This document shows, piece by piece, positions 1-8,345 of a DNA stretch of 25,317 bases; position 1 is the stretch's first letter, and each line of letters opens with the position of its first letter. The translations under genes were made by a program, and so were the position numbers. Below the pieces are notes generated by a model. It did not search any database and was not told the DNA's origin. It saw only the letters and a program-made list of their open reading frames with translations. The stretch is from JBCBSS01 sp039819065 (GTDB taxonomy: Bacteria; Bacteroidota; Bacteroidia; Cytophagales; Cyclobacteriaceae): NCBI GenBank assembly GCA_039819065.1, contig JBCBSS010000118.1, forward strand, positions 1-25,317, read 5' to 3'.

Positions 1-4
1 ATAT

Positions 5-3000
5 CTACTTGTATCTCATATAAACGCCAAACAGAATAAACAATAATATTGCAACCGACGCATAAAGCGGCCAATTCATTCGACTATTAGAGTATGTAAT
101 ATTCGAAACCCCCATTAACTGCAACTGACTCCAGAAATGTGGATGACTCAAATCTTTATCGGCGTCCATTAAGTACTTTAGTTTGGATGATCTTAGTGAA
201 AACGAAAGATTATTCCCATCCTTCAATTCAGAGTAGAATTCTTTAAATAAAATAGAAGAGGACCAATCGTTAACCTCCCACAAACTCATCACTATTGAAG
301 GGCAACCAGCAAATGCGAAGGCCCTACCCATACTGTATACACCCTCCCCTTCCTGTAGCTTACCAATGCCCGTTTCGCAAGCACTGAGCACTACCAGCTT
401 CGCATTGAGGTTCAAATTATAAATCTCATAAGGATATAGCTGACCATCTTCGGAAGAGGCACTCTTACCTTGCTTAAAGATAAGCTTTGAGCCAAGTTCA
501 GATGATCTGTCTGCCGCTCCATGAAGCGCAAAATGGAAAAGCCCATACTGGTCGGCATTCTCTTTGAAGTTTTGTTCAGTAGCCTCATCACCTTGAAAAA
601 ACTTACCTTCCATAATGTTGGAAATGGCTTTCAACTCTGCTACACTACCGGGAATTTCCTGGTATTCCCGACCGCGGTTAGCCTGTGACTCTATGAGGTT
701 ACCTTGCAGATCCTTAAGTCCGGTATAGCTAAACGCCAAAATTTGATCGTTGCTCGTTGCATCGCTTTTGCCCATAACCTGCCAAAGTGCATTCAAAGAA
801 TAGGTAAAGCGTGTTTCATACGTTTTGATCAAATAGGGTAAGCTATTAAAATCCACTGTTTCCGAGGTGTTTAAAGCAGTCAACAAACAATCAAACGGAA
901 GGTAGGCTAAAGGGCCGTCTGGGATGATTAAGAGTTGTTCATTGCCCTTCAAGTCTTGTAATACCGGCTCTAGCAATAGAGTAAACAAATCATAGCCCAG
1001 CGACTTATATGCACTAAAGCTATCCTTAAAGCTCTTAGGAGCTTCGATAACCAACCCATTGAGTCTTTGAATCTTAGCTTGTAGTAGTGAAATGTCTTTT
1101 ATTTCGTAGAAATGTGAATTACCATCAAAAGATGAAATAGCGTATATGGCCGACTGTCCAAAAAAGTACTCCACAATTTGAAAACGATTATCACCAATAA
1201 AGCTTTTTATCTCTTCCAGTGACAACAAAGAATTATCAAAACGTGATTGGAAATACTTCGGATAGACCTTGGCGATAAATTCTCTTAAGACCTCTTGTTT
1301 CTGAGTGACGTTGAAAAGCTTTCCCCGTAAACTATCGACCTGTTGATAATATGATCCGTTCGCTTCCTGCTGATCAATAAGATGGCGTAATTCTAATTCA
1401 GTTTTGATTAAGTTATCCTGTTGACTTTTTATACTATCCGGAATACCAAGCCTATTGAACGCTTCTACTCGCCGCAAAGATTCTAATAGAATAGTCGCTT
1501 TACTTCTTTCCATCAAATTAAGACCTGCCCAATGATAAGCTTTATCATCGGTTATCTCAGATAGTTGATAAGCGCTACTGATAGCCCTTTCATAAATCTG
1601 TTTGATATTGCTCTCTAGTTTTAGTCGCGAACCCTCTTTCAAAAAATTACCACGATATGAACTGATAAGGGAGTCGGCCAGTAGGTAGGTATTAAAACAA
1701 AGCCTTAGCGATTTCAGATCAGAAGTATCCTGATCATATGACATGCGAAAAATCATAGCCTTTTGATCCAAGACCTTGATTATGCCAAAGTCATTACCGA
1801 TGTTCAGGGTGGTAGGATTCACTGTCGGATCCATGTTTTCGAAACCATCCACACCACTGACCAGTGCTTTTTGGTAGTAACTCAGTGCCGAATCATAACG
1901 TCCCGTAGACCTAAACAAGTTACCTAGATGTTGATAGTGATTATACAGCCTTGCTCGTTGCCCGCCTACTAAAGCAATTTTAGTCGCCAGGCTTCTTCGA
2001 AGATAGTCTTCGGCTATTTGATATTCCTTAACCTCAATATGCGCTAAACCCAACCCTAGTTCAGCCAGCGCTATTTCATCTTTTTGATCGTATTTGATCG
2101 CCAGCCTCAGCGCCTTCTCATGAAAGTGTTTTGCCTGCTCGATATCAAGTATACCACGGTAACAGGAGCCCAGGTTATTGTAATAGTTATCCAGTTTAGT
2201 GCCTTCCTCTCCACGTAATGCTACTCGTATGGCAATCCCCTTGCTGTAGTTTGATATGGCACTATCATATTCCTTTTGACCGTAGTATACATTACCCAAC
2301 ATGATGAATACACTGGCTAAAAACGACCTCCGGTTATCAAGCTGCTCCGCAATCCTGAGCGTTTGATGTCCGTACACCAATGCCAGTTCTGTATCCTTGG
2401 TAGATCGCGCGGTTGAAGCTATGTTGTAGTATGCCCGCGCCAAACTGAAGGTAGCTTCATCAGACAAAGTTCTTTTGATAACCAGTACCTTTTGATAGTA
2501 CTTTTTAGCTTCTTGATAATCTTCCAGAAGGTAGTTATAAACATCACCTATGCCCTGTAAACTTCTGGCCACCTTATCATTGGCATCGCCGAATTCCTTC
2601 AACCTAATTTCCAAGGCGTTTTGATGAAAGAACAAAGCAGAATCACCATTGCCGATACGGTCAAAATAATCGCCAAGGTAATAATAGTTATCAGCTTTCA
2701 GCGCTGGTGAAACTGTTGGATTAGCATCACAGAGGTTTTTAGCTTTGTAAAGAAATAGTTTGGACTGGCTATAGTTTCTCTCCACCCGGTTACAATAGCC
2801 GAGCATGTTGTAAGCTTCAATTAAACCTGTGGTATTCTCTGAGGCTTGAAAATACTCAGCCGCCTGAGCATAGGCATCAATGGCTGCTGGAAGCTTATTT
2901 AGGTTCAAAAGAGAATCCCCTTTGGCCAAGTGATCAGCCCCATTAAGGTTATCGGGCTCGTTGTTGATCTCTGAATGGCTTGTTGCATGAGACAGGCAAA

Positions 3001-3067
3001 AGCTGCTCAATACGAACAATAAAGCAACTGTATAAATCCAGTCTCTGAATTTAATTACGTGCATCAT
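5..3067 (-). CDS. TPR-CHAT domain protein, exported and membrane-anchored
   Basis: A 1020-residue protein. Residues 1-28 look like a signal peptide (hydrophobic run TVALLFVLSSFCLS, then SHATS). Residues about 45-420 are tetratricopeptide-like repeats rich in the Y-x-x-A-L/AI pattern. A helical linker follows, then a C-terminal CHAT domain (caspase HetF associated with TPRs). The likely catalytic dyad is His849 in FHFALHG and Cys897 in LSACETG, both in canonical motifs, followed by the GAFAFAGCPS/SLWEVND-type segment. Residues about 999-1018 form one hydrophobic helix ending in MRYK, so the TPR-CHAT body should sit on the periplasmic side, tethered to the inner membrane. CHAT proteins of the family are caspase-like cysteine proteases or their relatives; the substrate here is unknown. 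Start is an ATG-ATG pair. The stop lies 5 bases from the window edge. The 169-residue gene upstream, 107 bp away, has the same orientation. Confidence 0.92.
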   Translation of the reverse strand: MMHVIKFRDWIYTVALLFVLSSFCLSHATSHSEINNEPDNLNGADHLAKGDSLLNLNKLPAAIDAYAQAAEYFQASENTTGLIEAYNMLGYCNRVERNYSQSKLFLYKAKNLCDANPTVSPALKADNYYYLGDYFDRIGNGDSALFFHQNALEIRLKEFGDANDKVARSLQGIGDVYNYLLEDYQEAKKYYQKVLVIKRTLSDEATFSLARAYYNIASTARSTKDTELALVYGHQTLRIAEQLDNRRSFLASVFIMLGNVYYGQKEYDSAISNYSKGIAIRVALRGEEGTKLDNYYNNLGSCYRGILDIEQAKHFHEKALRLAIKYDQKDEIALAELGLGLAHIEVKEYQIAEDYLRRSLATKIALVGGQRARLYNHYQHLGNLFRSTGRYDSALSYYQKALVSGVDGFENMDPTVNPTTLNIGNDFGIIKVLDQKAMIFRMSYDQDTSDLKSLRLCFNTYLLADSLISSYRGNFLKEGSRLKLESNIKQIYERAISSAYQLSEITDDKAYHWAGLNLMERSKATILLESLRRVEAFNRLGIPDSIKSQQDNLIKTELELRHLIDQQEANGSYYQQVDSLRGKLFNVTQKQEVLREFIAKVYPKYFQSRFDNSLLSLEEIKSFIGDNRFQIVEYFFGQSAIYAISSFDGNSHFYEIKDISLLQAKIQRLNGLVIEAPKSFKDSFSAYKSLGYDLFTLLLEPVLQDLKGNEQLLIIPDGPLAYLPFDCLLTALNTSETVDFNSLPYLIKTYETRFTYSLNALWQVMGKSDATSNDQILAFSYTGLKDLQGNLIESQANRGREYQEIPGSVAELKAISNIMEGKFFQGDEATEQNFKENADQYGLFHFALHGAADRSSELGSKLIFKQGKSASSEDGQLYPYEIYNLNLNAKLVVLSACETGIGKLQEGEGVYSMGRAFAFAGCPSIVMSLWEVNDWSSSILFKEFYSELKDGNNLSFSLRSSKLKYLMDADKDLSHPHFWSQLQLMGVSNITYSNSRMNWPLYASVAILLFILFGVYMRYK

Positions 3068-3174
3068 ACTCGGTTTGGCCCCAGGTTTAAGAAGGAATTG
3101 GTTATCTCAGAAGGAAGTTAGATAATTGCTTTCAGAAACAAAAATGGCCAGATCAGTAGTTGACAATATTCACA

Positions 3175-3684
3175 TCAGGCTACTTCTCCAGCCTCTTCTA
3201 TTTCTTGAATACCAAGTAAACCAGCGATGATCTTCGCCGAGGTTTCAGCGTTAAGCTTCTTGAGTTTTTCCAGCAGTTTGGTCCTGCGTTTTTCAGGGTC
3301 ATCAATATCTTCTATGATGCTCTTAATATCTTTGAATTGCTTGCCGGTAAGTTCTTGCTCTAACACGGAGTAGAATACGGCTTGATCTGAGAGGCTCTCT
3401 TTGGGCAATCCGAAATTTTCTAACTCTTCAATGGCGATGTCGATGATCTCCTTACCTCGCTTCTTGCAAGAATCCAAAGGTTTGTAAGAGGCTCTTACGT
3501 CCCTCAGGGACCAGCTATTGAATTCTATCTTGATATCTGCAATTTGCTTCACCTTCGGATCTTTCTCTCCGAATATTCTGGCCAGAATCGATATAGCAGA
3601 ACTCTTCCAGGCTTCAAGGTCGAAACCTTCTGCCTCTAACTTATCGATCTGCCCTCTAAGCATTTTGATGTATTTCTCTACCAT
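3175..3684 (-). CDS. Hypothetical helical protein, 169 aa
   Basis: I do not recognise a named family with certainty. The protein is charged, has no signal peptide or membrane segment, and looks almost entirely helical. Its central block has a pattern I associate with small uncharacterised bacterial proteins: L-x-AWKSS near residues 23-28, IARIFGE-type hydrophobics at 33-40, K-I-E-F-N-SWSLRD near 52-62, then a Cys-Lys-Lys-x-Gly-x-E-I helix. The C-terminal half (about 110-160) is a charged helix (KFKDIKSIIEDIDDPEKRR) followed by a short hydrophobic tail segment. The ATG start is unambiguous. It lies between the molybdopterin oxidoreductase (64 bp upstream) and the CHAT gene (107 bp downstream), all on minus, so co-transcription is possible, but no promoter or terminator decides it. 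A regulatory or partner role to the CHAT protein is only positional inference. Confidence 0.7.
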   Translation of the reverse strand: MVEKYIKMLRGQIDKLEAEGFDLEAWKSSAISILARIFGEKDPKVKQIADIKIEFNSWSLRDVRASYKPLDSCKKRGKEIIDIAIEELENFGLPKESLSDQAVFYSVLEQELTGKQFKDIKSIIEDIDDPEKRRTKLLEKLKKLNAETSAKIIAGLLGIQEIEEAGEVA

Positions 3685-3748
3685 GATAAACGTCTCTTTA
3701 TACTGCTACACACTTATCTAAGTTACGCATTGATGTGGCTATGGTCAA

Positions 3749-5929
3749 TTATCCCACTGGAGTTATTTCCACAGGCACACCGTTCAAGGCAGCGTTACCG
3801 GTCAGTTTATCGATATATTGATCATCAGTGAGGTCGTTCACACTCACCCCGGGGGATTGCGTAGCTACATCCAACTTCACACCTTTGCGACCGTGCCCCC
3901 ATCCGTGTGGGATGCTCACCACACCGGGCATAATATCTTCCGTGATTTCCACCGGAATCTCAACACTCCCCACCCTGGAAGTCACTTTGACCGATTGCTT
4001 TTCCTCTATGCCTAGTTTATCTGCATCTGTAGCATGCATATACAACGTACAAGGATTATTCTTTACCAGCCTGGGACTGTTGTGCATCCAAGAGTTATTT
4101 GTCCTTAGGTTACGTCGGCCAATCAAGGCAAACCCATTAGGCTTTTGCTCATCCCTCAAGGCTTCAAAGCGCTTGGCCAGTCGCTCTTGGTCTGTTAGAA
4201 AAACAGGAGGAACCATTTGGATTTTCTTCGAAGCGGTGAACAGCCGATCGGGGAAAACCGATTCTAGTGGTCCAAGATCGATACCATGAGGTGATTGCTT
4301 CAGTTTTTTCAAGCTTAAGCCTTCGGATGAAAGGAATTTGCCTTTCAACTTACCATAAGGCCCAAACTTCAATCCCATATCCAATATCTGCTCTGGTGTC
4401 TCGGTTGGGAATACCGCACCTACCGCTTTAGAAGCAAGACTCTTCTTTTTGGGTTTGCTGTACATGCGCTTGGTCAGTGCCTTGAATATCTCCCAGTCAT
4501 ATTTAGCGCCTTGCTTAGGTTCAAATAACGCGGATGAAAACTTGGTGGTATTACGCACCGCAAACATGTGGAAGATCAAGTCGTAATGATCTACTTCTAA
4601 TCCCGTGGCAGGTGGTAGAATGATATTGGCGTGTCTGGTGGTTTCGTTAATGTATATATCGATCGAAACCATATACTCAAGATCTTCAAAAGCCTTTTCT
4701 AATTGTTGGCCGTTAGGCGTAGAAAGCACAGGATTGCCTGCCGAAGTGACCATCGCCTTTACTTGTCCTTCTCCTTCAGTTAGAATTTCTTCAGCTAATA
4801 CGGATACGGGCAATTCGCCCATAAATTCTGGTATCTGTCTGACCCGACTCGACCATCGCGGCTTATACCCCTCTTCACTTTTGGATTTCGAACTACCAGC
4901 CGACGTTTTCAGAATATCCACCGCAGGTGTCACAAACATAGCACCGCCGGGATTATCTAAATTGCCGGTAAGGATATTTAAGCTATTGATCAACCAATGA
5001 CATACACCGCCAAATTCCTGAACACTTACTCCTAATCGTCCATATGCCACTGCTGATTTGGCATTACAAAATGCATCCACCAATGATCTGATCTCATCAG
5101 CCGCGATACCAGTCACAGGAGCCACCGCTTCCGGCGTATAAGGTTTGACCAAGTCTCTTAATTCCTTGTCAGCAGTAGTGAAGTCAGTCAACCTACCCAA
5201 TGCCACTTTATTCTTCTCAAAAACCAGATTGATCATGGCTAAGAGTAAGTAAACGTCAGTGCCAGGCTTCACGAATAAGTGCTGATCCGCAATAGCCGCC
5301 GTTTCAGTCTTCCTGGGGTCTACTACGACTACCTTGCCTCCTCTTTTTTGAATATCCTGCATGCGCTTCTTCACACCCGGCACAGTCATGATACTACCAT
5401 TGGATACCAATGGGTTTCCACCCATAATGAGGAAGAAGTCCGTTCTGTCAATATCTGGGATAGGCATCAACATACCATGCCCGAACATATTCAATGCGGC
5501 AAAGTGATGAGGTAGCTGATCTACGGAAGTAGCAGAATACCTGTTCTTTGTTTTTAATGATTTGATAAAGGCTGGCATAAAGGTCAGCGTCCCATAATTA
5601 TGGACATTGGGATTACCGGCATAAAATGCTACTGAGTCATTCCCATACTTACCTTGTACTTCAGAAAGCCGGGCCGACACCTCATCAAAAGCCTCTTCCC
5701 AACCTATTTCTTCCCAGCCATTGTCAGTACGCCTGACCGGCATTTTCAACCGGTTCTCATCTTCATAAATATCCTTAAGGCCCATTGCCTTTGGGCATAT
5801 GTGACCATGACTAAAAGGGTCATCTTTATCTCCTTTTATAGAAAGTACCTGATCCCCTTCGTAGGTTATCTCCAGGCCGCACATGGCTTCGCACAGATTA
5901 CAAGTTCTATAATGCTTTTTCGCTTCCAA
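3749..5929 (-). CDS. Molybdopterin-dependent oxidoreductase (DMSO reductase/formate dehydrogenase superfamily)
   Basis: A 726-residue catalytic subunit. The N-terminus carries a [4Fe-4S] motif C10-x2-C13-x3-C17-x27-C45 (CNLCEAMCG ... HICPKA), the Molybdop_Fe4S4 domain. The central molybdopterin domain shows FYAGNPNVHNYG, IMGGNPLVSNGS, VVVDPRKTETA and the dinucleotide-binding segment GNLDNPGGAMF. The C-terminal molydop_binding domain (about 600-720) has GRRNLRTNNSWMHN and SIPHGWGHGR. There is no Tat signal, so it is probably cytoplasmic. Start: codon 1 is TTG at 5929. The first in-frame ATG (residue 16) lies between C13 and C17 and would destroy the Fe-S site, so a non-ATG start is needed. The segment where formate dehydrogenases carry Cys/SeCys reads SVDQLPHHFA with no Cys or Ser obvious at the ligand position, so the metal ligand and substrate are unclear. 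No electron-transfer or chaperone partner is adjacent. Confidence 0.93.
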   Translation of the reverse strand: MEAKKHYRTCNLCEAMCGLEITYEGDQVLSIKGDKDDPFSHGHICPKAMGLKDIYEDENRLKMPVRRTDNGWEEIGWEEAFDEVSARLSEVQGKYGNDSVAFYAGNPNVHNYGTLTFMPAFIKSLKTKNRYSATSVDQLPHHFAALNMFGHGMLMPIPDIDRTDFFLIMGGNPLVSNGSIMTVPGVKKRMQDIQKRGGKVVVVDPRKTETAAIADQHLFVKPGTDVYLLLAMINLVFEKNKVALGRLTDFTTADKELRDLVKPYTPEAVAPVTGIAADEIRSLVDAFCNAKSAVAYGRLGVSVQEFGGVCHWLINSLNILTGNLDNPGGAMFVTPAVDILKTSAGSSKSKSEEGYKPRWSSRVRQIPEFMGELPVSVLAEEILTEGEGQVKAMVTSAGNPVLSTPNGQQLEKAFEDLEYMVSIDIYINETTRHANIILPPATGLEVDHYDLIFHMFAVRNTTKFSSALFEPKQGAKYDWEIFKALTKRMYSKPKKKSLASKAVGAVFPTETPEQILDMGLKFGPYGKLKGKFLSSEGLSLKKLKQSPHGIDLGPLESVFPDRLFTASKKIQMVPPVFLTDQERLAKRFEALRDEQKPNGFALIGRRNLRTNNSWMHNSPRLVKNNPCTLYMHATDADKLGIEEKQSVKVTSRVGSVEIPVEITEDIMPGVVSIPHGWGHGRKGVKLDVATQSPGVSVNDLTDDQYIDKLTGNAALNGVPVEITPVG

Positions 5930-6040
5930 TGATGATGTGTTTTTGGTGTTTTTGATCTTCTTCGCTGTGGAGGGAAAGTAGGAATTTTTTTCTTTACTTT
6001 AGCACAATTATTAAAAATTAAAACACTAGCTACACAAATT

Positions 6041-6427
6041 ATGAATTCTAATTCTCCCACTGAACAACAAATGATGGCATTCGCCACGCACGAGGACAAT
6101 GGCCCTATTATCATGCTTAACTTGCTGAAATTCAAAGACAAGGTAGAGGAAACAGGAGAAAGCGGTTTGGCAAGTTATGCCAGCTACTCTCAGAAAGTAG
6201 CCCCTTTGTTGGCTAAAGTGGGTGGGAAACCATTGCTTCATGCCAAAACTGATCAGGTTTTGATCGGCAGCGATGAAGAGGATCTTTGGGATCAGGTTTT
6301 GGTTGTGGAATATCCTTCCAGAGCAGCATTCATCCAAATGGTACAATCTCCGGAATATCAGGAGGCGCTTCCTGAAAGAAATCAGGCGTTGGAGCGTTCT
6401 AAGTTGATCGTGAATAGCAAAGCCTAG
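6041..6427 (+). CDS. DUF1330 family protein
   Basis: A 128-residue small cytoplasmic protein with the DUF1330 (dimeric alpha-beta barrel, ferredoxin-like) signature: GPIIMLNLLKFK near residues 24-35, Y-x-x-Y-x-x-K helix, GGKPLLHAKTDQVL as the next strand, WDQVLVVEYPSRAAFIQMVQSPEYQEA as strand, helix and the characteristic SPEYQ turn. Members of this fold include antibiotic-biosynthesis-monooxygenase-like proteins; no reaction is established for the family. It starts at ATG 6041 after an AT-rich leader. The reading is divergent from the molybdopterin oxidoreductase, with 111 bp between the two starts. A weak match to the Bacteroidota -7 element (TACTTTAG near 5995-6002) lies about 40 bp upstream, without a clear -33 element. 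It converges on the HKD-motif gene, with a MITE-like element between the two 3' ends. Confidence 0.9.
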   Translation: MNSNSPTEQQMMAFATHEDNGPIIMLNLLKFKDKVEETGESGLASYASYSQKVAPLLAKVGGKPLLHAKTDQVLIGSDEEDLWDQVLVVEYPSRAAFIQMVQSPEYQEALPERNQALERSKLIVNSKA

Positions 6428-6449
6428 TTCTTCCTACGGAAAAAACAAA

Positions 6450-6524
6450 AGGGTTGTCTCAAAAGCCTTTTTTAACGTCATCCCGACTCGTCGGAATCGA
6501 AAAGATAGCTTTTGAGACGGCTTC
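6450..6524. repeat. MITE-like element, copy 1 (short form)
   Basis: About 75 bp with inverted ends GTCTCAAAAG (6456-6465) and CTTTTGAGAC (6509-6518). The adjoining bases (left GGGTT, right GGCTTC) resemble the longer end GAGGCTGTCTCAAAAG reconstructed from the other copies. Inside is a small palindrome around CCGACTCGTCGG. It lacks the internal GAGAAATCTTACTC inverted repeat found in copies 2 and 3, so it is an internally deleted or minimal form. It sits exactly between the convergent DUF1330 and HKD genes, where its hairpin could serve as a two-way terminator. No clear target-site duplication is visible. Confidence 0.75.
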
Positions 6525-6539
6525 TGTTTAAAATAGACT

Positions 6540-7640
6540 TTAAACGAGTTCAGGAACGACCTCAACCTTACTGCTGAACTCTTCAATAATTCTATCCACC
6601 TCCTTCAAGGCGTATTGCCCTATCTTTTCTTGGTTGGCAATAGATTCAGCATCTGTAGATTTTAGATCTCCAATAATCATGATGTTTTCATCATTCAATG
6701 CATTGGCCGGACCAGTATAATTGAAACTACCGATTACGATAACCCGGTCATCTATGATCATCAGTTTGTGGTGCAACTTGCCCAACTTGTTTTCACGATT
6801 GAATCCGTTAGAACCTTTTCGGGTAACATGAGCTTCTGCACCAGCTTCGGCTACCATTTTGGTCGCTGCCCAATCCTGATTGGCTGACATCCCGTCGAAT
6901 ACTCCTCTCACTGGAATACCCGCTTTCTCTAGTAAAACAATGGTATCATCTATACCCGATGACTTAGAAAAAGTGAAGATGGCAAAATCAACCTTACGCC
7001 GTGACTTTTCCATCTGTTTCATGATCTCCATTTCGGGGCTATGATCCGGGGCAAACAGTATCTTCATGGGCACACCTGAAATGGTCACTTCAGGTGGACG
7101 AGGATCATGTCCTTCATTGAGTTTACCAAAGCGGCCTTGCATGATTTCCCTAAACTCCCTGCCGTATATTTTAGCTACATCCTTGTCCTCGATCACTACG
7201 ATGTGGTTCAGGTTATGAGCTGTTCCTCTATCAGTGAAGTTGGTAGAACCGGTAAGTACAGCCTCACTATCTCTCACCATGAATTTCTGATGGAAGATAC
7301 TGGTGTTATAATCGGTCTTGAGGTTGATGTTGGCACGGAGCAGTGCGTCACAAATCTGCCGGTTTATCTCGTATTTACCACCTTGAACAAACGGGTCGGT
7401 TCTACATTTGGAAGACCTTAAGTAATCACTCTCCAGTACCACTCTGAGTGTTACCTTACGCTCTTGGCGTGCTCTGATCAAAGCTTTCGCGATATCCCAG
7501 CTGTCCAGCTCTTGCACCGCGACATCCAGCCGTTTCTCAGCCTTGTCTATGAAATCAATTATCGGTTGTTTGAGATCATCGGGAGCACCAAGCTGCTTGG
7601 GTCCCATATGAAGTTCGAAGTTTCCAATTGTCAATGGCAT
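6540..7640 (-). CDS. Phospholipase D-like domain protein (two HKD motifs)
   Basis: A 366-residue protein with two PLD half-domains, each with a complete HKD motif: H117-x-K119-x4-D124 followed by GSTNF (130-135), and H290-x-K292-x4-D297 followed by GSFNYT. Both active-site halves are intact, so it should be catalytically competent as a monomer. Members of the PLD superfamily cleave or transfer phosphodiesters in phospholipids or nucleic acids. The lack of a signal peptide or membrane segment favours a cytoplasmic nuclease or phosphodiesterase over a cardiolipin synthase, but this is inference. Residues 76-92 (SSKCRTDPFVQGGKYEI) form an insert between strand and helix of the first half. The ATG start is clear. 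The gene stands alone and is bracketed by two MITE-like elements, copy 1 about 16 bp past its stop and copy 2 about 36 bp before its start. Confidence 0.92.
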   Translation of the reverse strand: MPLTIGNFELHMGPKQLGAPDDLKQPIIDFIDKAEKRLDVAVQELDSWDIAKALIRARQERKVTLRVVLESDYLRSSKCRTDPFVQGGKYEINRQICDALLRANINLKTDYNTSIFHQKFMVRDSEAVLTGSTNFTDRGTAHNLNHIVVIEDKDVAKIYGREFREIMQGRFGKLNEGHDPRPPEVTISGVPMKILFAPDHSPEMEIMKQMEKSRRKVDFAIFTFSKSSGIDDTIVLLEKAGIPVRGVFDGMSANQDWAATKMVAEAGAEAHVTRKGSNGFNRENKLGKLHHKLMIIDDRVIVIGSFNYTGPANALNDENIMIIGDLKSTDAESIANQEKIGQYALKEVDRIIEEFSSKVEVVPELV

Positions 7641-7676
7641 AATACTGTATCATTAGGTTGCACAATATGATTAGGA

Positions 7677-7820
7677 GGAGGTGTCTCAAAAGTTGATTTT
7701 AATGTCATCCCGATGTATCGGGATGAGAAATCTTACTCTTTTGATAATCCACACTTTATATTGAGTAAGATTCCTCTCAGTCAGCTGACTGATCGAAAAG
7801 ACATCTTTTGAGACAGTCCT
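7677..7820. repeat. MITE-like element, copy 2 (144 bp)
   Basis: Ends GTCTCAAAAG (7683-7692) and CTTTTGAGAC (7805-7814), inverted, with partial extension toward a longer end. Nested inside are three further inverted repeats: CATCCCGAT/ATCGGGATG (7706-7714, 7717-7725), GAGAAATCTTACTC/GAGTAAGATTCCTC (7725-7738, 7763-7776, one mismatch) and a perfect 16-bp palindrome at 7777-7792. The whole can fold into a long branched hairpin. It has no coding capacity, so it would need a transposase from elsewhere. It lies immediately upstream of the HKD gene. Confidence 0.82.
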
Positions 7821-7974
7821 ATAAATAAAGAGACGAAAATACCTAACGGATCCAGAAGGAAGGAATACGTTAAGCACAACTATAGCATGTGACAAATTGG
7901 AAAATATTTATTGGAAAGTCAATATTTAATATAGAAAATAGTATAGAATAACTGAAATGAACACATAGAGGCTG

Positions 7975-8048
7975 CTCTTGGATGGCGCGCGTTTATAACG
8001 CGTGCCTTTGAATGCTCTACGAACGCGTTACAAACGCGCCCGATTGAT
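7975..8048. repeat. GC-rich hairpin repeat, copy 1
   Basis: About 74 bp that recur in the same orientation at 8233-8308. The core is a long imperfect inverted repeat: GCGCGTTTATAACGCG near the left end and CGCGTTACAAACGCGC near the right, separated by about 20 bases containing TGCCTTTGAAT. It looks like a dispersed REP-like hairpin and has no coding capacity. Confidence 0.75.
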
Positions 8049-8111
8049 GATAGCATGAAAGCATACACGAATTACTCGTTCACCATAGACAATTCTTTTA
8101 TTCTACTTACC

Positions 8112-8176
8112 CACCCCCACCCCTCCCTAAAATTAAGGAGGGGAAAAGTCTGACAAGTCAGACTTGGGGAGGGAAA
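8112..8176. repeat. Compound hairpin between the two GC-rich repeats
   Basis: Two nested inverted repeats: CCCCTCC/GGAGGGG around CTAAAATTAA, and AGTCTGAC-aa-GTCAGACT, followed by a second G-run GGGGAGGG that could pair with the same pyrimidine stretch. It is noncoding. A related pyrimidine-rich block (CCACCCCTACCCCTGCGG) appears at 14382-14400, suggesting another dispersed family. Confidence 0.55.
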
Positions 8177-8232
8177 GGATTACATCATTAGAATTGCCGC
8201 ATTAAGTCATCTCCAGCACACTGAGAGATATT

Positions 8233-8308
8233 TTCTTAGATAGCGCGCGTTTGTAAGGCGTGCCTTTGAATTGGTTTGCGAACGCGTTACAAACGCGCTC
8301 GATTGGTG
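8233..8308. repeat. GC-rich hairpin repeat, copy 2
   Basis: A direct repeat of 7975-8048 with about 80 percent or better identity by eye: both share the GATrGCGCGCGTTT start, TGCCTTTGAAT in the loop, and GAACGCGTTACAAACGCGC (19 bases) at the right. The stem mutations are not all compensated; for example the left arm here reads TTTGTAAGGCG. The stretch 7821-8345 otherwise holds no gene I can support. Confidence 0.75.
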
Positions 8309-8345
8309 CCTACCTACAAGGCAGGGCTTCACAAACGAACAAAAC

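Noticed and set aside
1..6000. CHAT protein, 169-residue protein and molybdopterin enzyme as a new defence system
   Set aside because: The CHAT protein appears periplasmic, the enzyme is metabolic, and only shared orientation links them; no nucleic-acid sensor or effector is present.
5995..6002. Promoter of the DUF1330 gene (TACTTTAG)
   Set aside because: One mismatch to TAnnTTTG and no convincing -33 element; too weak to list as a feature.
5866..6346. Minus-strand open frames over the DUF1330 gene and the divergent promoter region
   Set aside because: They are antisense to a clear DUF1330 gene and have no recognisable content.
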